64,000 bases of DNA from Imbricaverruca yamaguchii (lineage: Eukaryota > Arthropoda > Thecostraca > Neoverrucidae), in the NCBI GenBank assembly GCA_034440575.1, contig JAOTOL010001643.1, positions 1,154,501-1,218,500 of the forward strand, given 5' to 3'. A program made the translations under genes and the position numbers. A model generated the notes under the pieces. It was not told where the DNA came from. It did not search any database and worked only from the letters and a program-made list of their open reading frames with translations. Of this stretch, positions 47,601 through 59,600 are shown in pieces (position 1 is the stretch's first letter; the number at the start of each line of letters is the position of its first letter).

Positions 47601-50600
47601 CGATGAGCTTGCCTGTTTCCTGTTGCACCTAGCAATGTTTTGATGCAGCTGCCAGAGCTATGTTCCAGATGCTAGTGTCGTGCTGCGGATGTAAGAGCGC
47701 TGCCGACTGATTCTGCCAGTATTGCAGGTGTTGCAGATGTTAGTGTGTTGTGTTGCAGACGTTAGTGTGTTGTGTTGCAGACGTTAGTGTTGTGTTGCAG
47801 ATGTGAGTGTTGTATTGCAGATGTCAGTGTTGTGTTGCAGACGTTAATGTTGTGTTGCAAATGTTAGTGATGTGTTGCAGATGTGAGTGCACAGCCGGTT
47901 GGTTCGATCAGTACTGCACGTGCTACAGATGTTAGTCGTGTTGCAGATGTCAGTGTTGTGTTGCAGATGTCAGTGTTGTGTTGCAGATGTTAGTGTTGTG
48001 TTGCAGATGTGAGTGCACTGCCGGCTGGTACGGTCAGCACTGCACAGAACGCTCCAGCAACTGCAGCAGCTCCAACGAGCGTCAGCTGTGTGGCCACGGC
48101 ACCTGCGTCAGTCAGGCTGACGGTCACAAGTGCATCTGCGAACAGGTCAGGCTGACGGTCACAAGTGCATCTGCGAACAGGTCAGGCTGACGGTCACAAG
48201 TGCATCTGCGAACAGGTCAGGCTGACGGTCACAAGTGCATCTGCGAACAGGTCAGGCTGACGGCCACAAGTGCATCTGCGAATAGGTCAGGCTGACGGTC
48301 TCAAGTGCATCTGCGAACAGGTCAGGCTGACGGTCTCAAGTGCATCTGCGAATAGGTCAGGCTGACGGTCTCAAGTGCATCTGCGAACAGGTCAGGCTGA
48401 CGGCCACAAGTGTATCTGCGAACAGGTCAGGCTGACGGTCACAAGTGCATCTGCGAACAGGTCAGGCTGACGGTCACAAGTGCATCTGCGAACAGGTCAG
48501 GCTGACGGTCACAAGTGCATCTGCGAACAGGTCAGGCTGACGGTCACAAGTGCATCTGCGAACAGGTCAGGCTGACGGCCACAAGTGCACCTGCGAACAG
48601 GTCAGGCTGACGGTCACAAGTGCACCTGCGAACAGGTCAGGCTGACGGCCACAAGTGCATCTGCGAACAGGTCAGGCGGCATCCGTTACGTTTTCGATGT
48701 CCGATCGAACCGCTCTCGCGCAGGACAGTCGGTCATCGCCATCGAAGCGTTATCGAGAAAATTATGAACCCTAGTTAACAAGTTGGATTAAGTTGGAGCT
48801 AGACATGAGTGCATTGGTCGAAAGGGAGCATCATCGTCCCGCTATTTCTCGCGAACTTAGCCATTAGTCTACAGGTGCCATGGTGCCGTCCTTCGTCCGT
48901 TTTCAGTGCTGCTTTTAAATGGCCCTACTTCCCTGAGGCTACGTTTGACGCCTCTATCGTAGCAGCCACGAGCGAGAAACTTGAGCGGGGATGCAGGTTA
49001 TCAAATGTTTTGGACATGTTTCGGAACGTTCAATGGCTGTCTGGACGATGCGCATGCAGGTCGGGCGACTTGCACTTCACACTTTTTTACCAGTTACAGG
49101 TGGGTGCGATGCATTGTGTTGAGTGTGTTGGGTGGGATGATCTGTGTGGCACATTATGCCACGTGTGTTGGGTGAGATCATGGGTGTGGTGATGGATATC
49201 GTGTATCCTGTGTGAGATGACATGCTGTATTGTGTCAGGTGTGCTGTGTGAGATGATGGGTATGGTTGGTCTATCGTGCCTAGTGTGTTGTGTGAGATGA
49301 TTGGTGCGCTGCGTTATATCGGGTGTGATAAATGGTATTGTTTATGCTGTGTGAGATGATGGGCATGATGCATTGTGTTGGGTGTGTTGTGTGAGATGTT
49401 GGTTGTTCATTATATCGGGTGTGCTGGGTGACCATAGGTGTGATGCATTGTATCGTGTATGCTGTGTTGGATGGTGAGTGTGGTACATAATGTCGAGCGT
49501 GCCGGACGTATGATGAGTGTGGTGCACTGTGTCAGGTTTGCTGGGTGACCTAATGTGTGCGGGGCGCTAAGTCAGGGTGTCGTTGCAGGGTTGGCGCCGC
49601 GCTAAGTCAGGGTGTCGTTGCAGGGTTGGCGCCGCACTAAGTCGGGGTGTCGTTGCAGGGTTGGCGCCGCGCTAAGTCGGGGTGTCGTTGCAGGGTTGGC
49701 GCCGCCTTAAGTCAGGGTGTCGTTGCAGGGTTGGCGCCGCGCTAAGTCAGGGTGTCGTTGCAGGGTTGGCGCCGTGCTAAGTCAGGGTGTCGTTGCAGGG
49801 TTGGCGCCGCGCTAAGTCGGGGTGTCGTTGCAGGGTTGGCGCCGCCTTAAGTCAGGGTGTCGTTGCAGGGTTGGCGCTGCGCTAATCAGGGTGTCGTTGC
49901 AGGGTTGGCGCCGCGCTAAGTCAGAGTGTCGTTGCAGGGTTGGCGCCGCGCTAAGTCAGTGTGTCGTTGCAGGGTTGGCGCCGCGCTAAGTCAGGGTGTC
50001 GTTGCAGGGTTGGCGCCGCGCTAAGTCGGGGTGTCGTTGCAGGGTTGGCGCCGCGCTAAGGCAGGGTGTCGTTGCAGGGTTGGCGCCGCGCTAAGTCGGG
50101 GTGTCGTTGCAGGGTTGGCGCCGCGCTAAGGCGGGGTGTCGTTGCAGGGTTGGCGCCGCGCTAAGGCAGGGTGTCGTTGCAGGGTTGGCGCCGCGCTAAG
50201 TCAGGGTGTCGTTGCAGGGTTGCATTATATCGGGTGTGCTGGGTGACCATGGGTGTGATGCATTGTATCGTGTATGCTGTGTTAGATGGTGAGTGTGGTA
50301 CATAATGTCGAGCGTGCCGGGCGTGTGATGAGTGTGGTGCACTGTGTCAGGTTTGCTGGGTGACCTAATCTGTGCGCCGTGCTAAGTCAGGGTGTCGTTG
50401 CAGGGTTGGCGCCGCGCTAAGGCAGGGTGTCGTCGCAGGGTTGGCGCCGCGCTAAGTCGGGGTGTCGTTGCAGGGTTGGCGCCGCGCTAAGTCAGGGTGT
50501 CGTTGCAGGGTTGGCGCCGCGCTAAGTCAGGGTGTCGTTGCAGGGTTGGCGCCGCGCTAAGTCAGTGTGTCGTTGCAGGGTTGGCGCCGCGCTAAGTCAG

Positions 50601-53600
50601 GGTGTCGTTGCAGGGTTGGCGCCGCGCTAAGGCAGGGTGTCGTTGCAGGGTTGGCGCCGCGCTAAGTCGGGGTGTCGTTGCAGGGTTGGCGCCGCGCTAA
50701 GGCAGGGTGTCGTTGCAGGGTTGGCGCCGCGCTAAGTCAGGGTGTCGTTGCAGGGTTGGCGCCGCGCTAAGTCAGTGTGTCGTTGCAGGGTTGGCGCCGC
50801 GCTAAGTCAGGGTGTCGTTGCAGGGTTGGCGCCGCGCTAAGTCAGGGTGTCGTTGCAGGGTTGGCGCCGCGCTAAGTCGGGGTGTCGTTGCAGGGTTGGC
50901 GCCGCGCTAAGGCAGGGTGTCGTTGCAGGGTTGGCGCCGCGCTAAGTCGGGGTGTCGTTGCAGGGTTGGCGCCGCGCTAAGGCAGGGTGTCGTTGCAGGG
51001 TTGGCGCCACGCTAAGTCAGGGTGTCGTTGCAGGGTTGGCGCCGCGCTAAGTCGGGGTGTCGTTGCAGGGTTGGCGCCGCGCTAAGTCAGGGTGTCGTTG
51101 CAGGGTTGGCGCCGCGCTAAGTCAGTGTGTCGTTGCAGGGTTGGCGCCACGCTAAGTCGGGGTGTCGTTGCAGGGTTGGCGCCGCGCTAAGGCAGGGTGT
51201 CGTTGCAGGGTTGGCGCCACGCTAAGTCAGGGTGTCGTTGCAGGGTTGGCGCCGCGCTAAGTCAGTGTGTCGTTGCAGGGTTGGCGCCGCGCTAAGTCGG
51301 GGTGTCGTTGCAGGGTTGGCGCCGCGCTAAGGCAGGGTGTCGTTGCAGGGTTGGCGCCGCGCTAAGTCGGGGTGTCGTTGCAGGGTTGGCGCCGCGCTAA
51401 GGCAGGGTGTCGTTGCAGGGTTGGCGCCACGCTAAGTCAGTGTGTCGTTGCAGGGTTGGCGCCGCGCTAAGTCAGAGTGTCGTTGCAGGGTTGGCGCCGC
51501 GCTAAGTCAGTGTGTCGTTGCAGGGTTGGCGCCGCGCTAAGTCGGGGTGTCGTTGCAGGGTTGGCGCCGCGCTAAGTCGGGGTGTCGTTGCAGGGTTGGC
51601 GCCACGCTAAGTCGGGGTGTCGTTGCAGGGTTGGCGCCGCGCTAAGGCAGGGTGTCGTTGCAGGGTTGGCGCCGCGCCACCGGAAGTGACAGCCCTGCGT
51701 GCACCGAGGATGTCAATGAGTGTCTGGCCAGCCACCCGGCCTGCTCCCACGACCCTCCGGTGCCGTGCATCAACACGCCGGGCTCATTCCGCTGCGGCGC
51801 CTGTCCGACAGGTGCGGGCCTCTGGAGCGGCGCACCTCAACCATCACGGAATCATTTACTGTTTTCTTTGAGAGCCATTTCTTTTTCTAAGTTATCCATG
51901 AAACTCAGCGTGGAACCACGCGTTTTTTAAATACAAAATTCGTCTTCCTGTGTACTATTCCCTGTATTTGCCCTTCACATTAGTCCCTCCTAGTTGCCCA
52001 TGGTCGATGCCCCCTAAAGCCACAATAACTAACTCCTGGTTTCCACTTTAAAACACAAATTCCCATCGAAGGGAAATGCGTGCTCCCTTCCAAGTTGAGA
52101 GCCTGTAATGAAATGCTGCCCCATATTTATAGCACTCCCTGTCAGTACACCAAAGTTCATTCTTATACGGCATGTGTAGTTGAGCACCAACGGTCATCAC
52201 AAGATAATAGATATGCTGTACGGCGCATTTCATATTGGCTGAACAATACAAGCCAAATATAGCGGCTCAATTGCCTGTATAGGCACGGAACTTTAACAAC
52301 ATAGCTACAATCCAGGTGTGTATGCCATGGCTAAGAGGCTATTTCGCGGGTGTGCCGAAGCCGAGGAAGTCCATACAGGCGAGGACGCTTGGACCGCTGA
52401 ATGTGTTCAGACCAGTGAGCCTCTGAGTGACACCTGGCTGGCAAATTGCCGACACTGGAACTCATCACAGACCCATTGGGTGCCCTTACTCATCAGGCCC
52501 TGCCAGCGACATGTCTATTGATCGATAGTCTCTTCGCCGCTGTTTTGATGCGTAGTTGAGCAGACCCGGACTACGGTTTCCTCGTTATTCAGATGAAGAA
52601 GTCGGCATGATCTGCTTGGCTTCAACACGCTGGGTGTCGATGACTTGATTTGCTGAGTGAGGAATAACCACATCCTTATGAACCCCCAGAGGGCATAGCA
52701 TTGGAAGAAGCAACTGGTAGCAATCTACCTATCCATATTTATGACATACACCAATCCATATTTATGACATACACCAATCCATATTTATGACATACACCAA
52801 TCCATATTTATGACATACACCATACCTTCTGCAGGCTACGTAGGCAACGGGTTCATCTGCACTGATATCGACGAGTGTCTGCAGAACAACGGTGGCTGCA
52901 GCATGAACCCAGTGGTCGACTGCTACAATACCAGGGTAAGACGTACATGCTCACCTCGGTGCACTACGTGGTGCATATGGCGTCTTAGTGCAATGGAAGC
53001 GAATATAACCCCCAGAACTGACTCCGTACGTCGCGCCAGAATTCAGCGATCTACATTCATCAGAGTATTCATTCATACATTCATCATACATTCTGCACTT
53101 CAGATCTACATTCATCAGAATAGCATTTTACTCCTCCTCTATCTACAATCAACACATTCGTGCTCAGCAGGGCAATTTACACGATCATTTGAAAGCAAAG
53201 CGTTACACGCCGAACACCACACTCATGTGTGAGGGGGGATGACGTCACATGCTGGCGACCGTGCGGCCAGCGCCGCCCCAGCAGCCGCTGACATCTCCGG
53301 TCTCTGACCGGCAGGGCTCACGACGGTGCGGCGTCTGTCCGCCCGGTTACCAAGGCAACGGAGTGGTGTGTCAGCTGATGAGCGCCGGCATCTGCAGCGT
53401 GGCCAACGGCGGCTGCCACCCGCTCGCCCGCTGCTTCCATAACCCGGGTGCGTCGGCGTCGACGGCCCACCGGGGCGGCGGCGCCTGCCCACCGGTGGGC
53501 TGTGTGTGTGTGTGGGGGGGGGGGGGTCCGGACGCTGACCGCTTCGGGAGCGAGTCGTCAGACCGTGGTCAGCGGCCACGCGTTACACACGAAGACACGT

Positions 53601-56600
53601 CGCACAAAGCACGGCGAGCCAACTGATTTGCGTGATCGCGGAGACTGGAAGCGCTATTAAAAAGACAATTATTCAGCCGTGCGTGGATGTTTCCTCGCGG
53701 CACCAATTCATCGGTTGTTTTAAAGATACTCGGTAAAAGAGCTTCTTTTATTGCAGGTTGGTTGTTTGATGATAGTTGCGGAAAACATGGAATTAACGGT
53801 TAAAAGATTCGATGTCGATTATTTTAGTATCAGTACAATATTTTTCGATATGATCAGTAGGCACATGTCACTGGCAGAAAGAATGTTTTGATGCAATTTT
53901 AATTACCACATTATGACAAGGGAGATTGAGCTAATTAGTACCCCTTTGCGTCATGCCAGACAGTTTGTAAGACAGATAAATTACTTTCACATAGGCAGCG
54001 GGTTGTTAGATTCGTGGAAGTTGTCTTCATCGTCAATGTCCGTTGTTTTGACATCACGAAATCACGCAATTCCTTCTTACAGATTCGTGCATTCGTGCTA
54101 TTAGTGCCCACCTAAGTCGCACTAGCTTGACATTCTTCCATACAGAACATTGCGGCCCTGAACTGCGAAGTCCACGAGAACCACAACCCGGGCATTCTTC
54201 CCCTCAGTTTCGTGCCGTCTTGTATGACCGTCTGTTGTCGTCCTCAGCCATTTCGGCGAGCCATGTGCAGTGTACGTGCCCGCCGGGATACGCTGGCATC
54301 GGAATCGGTCCCGCCGGCTGCTTCCAGATGGCCGGTGCCGCCGGCATCCCGTGCTCCACGACCACGTGCCTGCATGGCACGTGTTCCAACACGCCGTCCG
54401 GCTTTCACTGCACGTGCGCGCCAGGGTACACAGGTATCGGTCGTGTCGACTTGGGGTCGCTGCAGTAAAAGGGATAAGGTACGCGGCTCAGCTCCAATAA
54501 AAAATCGCTCCTCCTGTCCCTTCCAAAGTCAGGGGTATGAAAACGAGCACAGCATCCTTGTGCACATATATGTGCAGGACATTTTTACGTACTGACTGGC
54601 GAGCATTTTGTTCAGAAGCCCTCAAACCGCCCACCAGTCGCCCAATCTGTGCCCACCAGTCGAAGGTGCCCTTTTGGCCCTGCGGTGCAGATATATTCCA
54701 TTGCTCAGGCAAAATGCTTCACGTTCGAAAAGCAAAATGTGAAAGGAGCAAGCACAATAGATCACGGAACGCTATCACTACCTTGTTACCACCACCGGTT
54801 GTAAACATGGTGTCGCCATCTTCATACGGAGGATCTTGGCGCTATTTATAATCAACGTGCCATACTATATAGGTATAAGTCATCAATATACGAAAATAGA
54901 GGGCAAAATTAAAAACCATATATGAAGAAACTGGACATACTCGGTAACTCCTGGTCCGGGCCAAGGCTGTTTCCATGCAGGTGGAATATTGAGGTACTCA
55001 CTTTGAGTATTAATGTACTCAGTAGAAGCGCATTTTCGAGTTCCAATTCATTTCATTAAGAGTTTCCTTTTGGTGGTATGCCCACGAGCGATTTTTGAAA
55101 ATAATGCTGGTTACTTACATGTGGGCACTTGAAGGCAGGATAAACATTTTTGCAACGCTGTTTTCTATGCCTCATGATTCCACTGGCGAACTGACCTTTA
55201 TCAGAAAGACCCATGTGTTTTGTCCGATGACCCGGTTGCTAGAGGACACCCGGATGTCGTAAGATGGCCCTGAATGTGCCCCTTACTCCACTGACATGAT
55301 GAAATGAATGTCATAACCGATTCAGTATGCTTTTCTGCTTCTAGGTTATTCGGTACCCTTTTCACCCTCTCTCAAAAGTTAACTTAACTGAACTGAACTG
55401 AACTGAAGTGAAGCATCCATGATCTCCGTAATTAAAAGCCATGCGATTTTTAGGAGGCAGTATGGTTCTTCCCGGCTCTGAGTAATTCCCTTCCGATGCT
55501 AAGATATAACTCGAAGTTGAAATGCATGGATTATGGTCCCGTGGTCTGCTGGGTCTGCTATTGGACAGCGTATAACTATGTTCGGTGTGTCAACATTCTA
55601 GGTACCTTATTGTATTGTAAGGTGTTAGAACCCCACAAACCAATGCGACATTCACGACTTGTTAATGCTCCTTAGTGACTCACCCGTGCCTTGTGGTGCA
55701 TTGCGTTGAGTTCCTTGATAAAGGATGGAAATTATTTCACAGTCCTGACGCGGCTTTGAAGGTATTGATCAATTTTCCCTTATTAGTTAATTTATTTATT
55801 TATTATTCCCACTATATGTTCCAATTAAATGTCAATTATTCATTATGATTGTTAACTGATTGTTCGTTGCTGTTTACCCCGTATGTTTATTAACTAATTA
55901 CTCATCACTAGTTACCCCGATTACTACCCGCGCGACCTCGGTGTTCAGGTGTGCGCTGCGACACCGACATAAACGAGTGTTTGGGTGCACCGTGTCAAAA
56001 CGGAGGCACGTGCACCAACACGGCCGGATCCTTCACCTGCCAGTGTACCGGGGACTACACTGGACCGCACTGCGAAACTCGACAGCAAGGTAAGCCAGCG
56101 AGACTGGAACTGCGAACAAATCGGCATGGCTGCTGGGGCGTCGTGTCACAACTAAATATTTGTTGAGTTGTGACACCGTGGCAGTGTGGCAGAGTTGTGG
56201 GGTGGGTGGAGTGTGGCGGGGGTGTCACGGTTCATCGGAGGGGCTCATAATTCGCAAAGGTCGAAGGCGCACACTATCTAAAATCGGAACATGTGATGAT
56301 AACGAACTCGTTTTGTTTTCTCTCAAAAGATATCAACATCTTTTCAAGAGTGGTTTCACTCAATTTTGCAGGTGTTTCAACTGGTTGGGTTAGCGGCGTA
56401 ACTTCTGATTCAATATCTGCGAACACAAGTTCTAGGGAATACTATCCAGCAGGTAATACTACTCTGGACCCTCACAGTGGGCGCAGAAATATATGAAGCC
56501 CAAGTGCTCCATGTACTGGCATTACGTCTCAGTTTCGGGCTCATACGCGCGTGACGTCACCAGTAGCGCCGCGCCGCTGAGAGTTAACCGCCTAGTCTAC

Positions 56601-59600
56601 AGACTAGTCTAAGGACCTAGTCTACAGACTAGTCTAAGGACCTAGTCTACAGACTAGTCTAAGGACCTAGTCTACAGACTAGTCTAAGGACCTAGTCTAC
56701 AGACTAGTCTAAGGACCTAGTCTACAGAGCAGACGTTTGATCATGTCCGATGTCTGATGAAACACAGACAGTTAATCTGCGTCAGGTGTGTCAAACTCAA
56801 ACCCCGTGGAAAACTTAAAAGGGCGGGCCCACGCGGGCGCGGAAAGGCCTATAAGGGGTTTTAGGGAGAGTCTTTTAGGAATTTTTTTGGGAAATGAATT
56901 TTTATTAATTTAATAAAAACAAAAACAGAAACAAAAAAGAAATGAAAAAAAAAAAAAAAAAAAAAAAACAAAAAAAAAAAAAAAAAAAAAAAAGAAGAAA
57001 CCAAGCGGGCGGGCCCCCGGGGAGGGGGCCGCGATGGGGGGGGGTTACAACACGCAGCCAACCACCACCGCCGGGCGGCGCCGCGGCGGGGCGGGGGGGG
57101 GGAAGGGAAGAAGGGGGGGGAGGGGGGGGGGAGGAGGGGGAATTAGGGGAATGAGTAAAAAAAATAAAAAAAAAAAAAAAAATAAAAGGTTTTTAAAGGA
57201 AAAAGGTTGTTAATAACCACCCGGATATTAAAAGGATTAATAGAAGACTCAAGAAAGGTAAGATTTTCCTTCCTTTTTCTTTTAGTTGCACTTTTTAAAA
57301 ATAAAGGTATTATATGCAAATAATAAAATTTTTTAAAATTAAAAAAACTTCAAAAATAATAATCTACTTATTTAATAAAACAAAAAAAAAAAAATTCAAA
57401 ACATTATCACTTATTATTATGACAAATAGACCAGGCGAAATAAGCAACATGCTCCGTTCCAACCAACAAAAGAAGGAGGCGGGCACACCGAAAAGCCCCT
57501 TTTTTGAGAGGGGCCCATTTTTTTTAAAAATAATATTTTTTTTATAATATTAATATAAAAAATCCCAAAAAAAAAACCCAAAATTAAATTCTTTTTGTGT
57601 TGTGGAAACGGGTTTCCGCCCTGTGAATTTAAAACCCCGCAAAAGATAAGCGGCGCTGCCCTTTAAAAAATTACAGCTAAAACCCTCACCCCCCCCCCCT
57701 TCCCCCCCCCCTTCCCGCGGCAGGGGGGGGAAGGGGGAAGGCTCTTAAAGAAGACTAACGACGATTACTAAAAAAAATTAGTCAAAGGCGGTCAATTATT
57801 GGGGGGCAGGTCAACAATTAATTACATCAAAAAAACAATTAGTTCAATAATTATTTTTGGCTTCAATTTTCCCAATTTTTAACAAACCCTCCCCCCTTCT
57901 TAAAAATTACAATAAAATTCTGATTTGCGGGACCGCCTGGTGTGATTGAGCTTCCCCCCTTGCCTTGGGTTGTTTTAGGCCGCTACCCCCTGCAGGAGTG
58001 CAGCGGGGAGTGTTGTAGGGTATTTGCGGCTTATTCGCGGCTGCTCCCTCGGCGCCTCAACTATTAAAAAATTTGCGAAATTTTGAAAAGTTGGACGCAC
58101 AGTACAAACCCCGTCAAAACATTCAAAAACCTTTTAGGTAAAAAAAAAAAAGAAAAAAAAAGGGGGCAAAAACAAAACAAATAAAAATCGCAAAATTTGA
58201 AAATGGGGAGGAGGTTGGGGGGTAAAGTAGAGAAACGGAAAAGGCCGGGGGGCCGAACCTCAAATGGGGGGGTTTTGGGGGACCAATCTTCATTTTCCAA
58301 GTTCAAATAAAAAAAAAAACCCCAAACCAAAACCCAAAAAATAAAAAAAAAGACTTAGGTCACTGAGAATCTCCTGAGTCATTTCTGAAATATTTTCGCC
58401 ATCGATTGGCTCAAAATCGACCACTGGCCACTGCGCCTGCAGCAACCCGGCCAATCAGCCCACTAAACGACTTAGGTCCTGTTGTTACTCCATCTAACTG
58501 GCTAAATACTGCACGAAGATTAAGTTCATTTGCAAGAAGGTGGCACACAAACCAGTGGACGGGGCGTTTTTGTCCGAGCTCAAACAAACGGATAACACCA
58601 CCTTTTTAGCCAGTATTAACTCTAGTGCCGTCACAGCCAAGCACAGAAACATCCGCACCAAACTCATATGCCACGGCGTTTCGTCATGAAAAATGTCCTC
58701 CGCTTTCCCAGTCTGTGGGGTAAAATGTCCTAAATATGACTGTCTGGCTCGGATACAACCACAATGTGCTCTTCAGTCTTCTTTGAACTGGTTGTCATAA
58801 GCGTGTCGTCTTTTCTACCGTCGAAGTAGAGACCAGATACACGACCTGCATGATCCTCATGGCTCTGGGCTACTACCTCTCTTCTAATCCGATCCCTTGC
58901 TCGCCATACTTTTTGCTATCCACTATGCAGTCCATATCGTCAGAAGTGATCCGACCAATGTCCACTTGGAAACCGTTTATGATCGCAGCACACGCACGAT
59001 TGGACATTCCGTAGGCCGATCTGCTGCTAGAGCCGTATTTAGCAGTTCGTCTGTGTTACTGTTCACCATATACTCTGACTCATTGACTACAGATGTGAGC
59101 GATGATGAATCTGTGGCGGAATCTTGGTCTGAATTAGAATCTAGCTGGGCCATTCCAGAAGGTCCCGGTTGTGGTGATGTGACTCTCTCGGCGGTCAGAC
59201 GCCTCCTTTCGTCCATGGCGCGTCGACGAGTGGTTTCACGGATATCTGCGGTGCCGATTTGCATTTGGCGAGGTCCTCTCTGGTTTGGACAAAGGGAAAC
59301 TCCATTCGTGGCACTTTGTCGGCCATCGCACATTTGCAGCTATCGATATCAGCACATTTTCGCGATATCGCGATATCACATTTCAGCACATCGATATCAG
59401 ATATCAGCACGGCTCGTGTCGCCGTCGTTAATAGGTTGTCCCTACTGGTGATGATCCAAGTTTCCCTTGAAACTTGAGTAACGAAAAGGAACAGAAGACT
59501 TGGATTGACTAATAAAACAGGGATGTAAGGCATGCGAAGCTATTTTGTGTCGTTAGTGCGTACGCAATTTATTCGAATGATGATTCATAGCACTGTGAAA

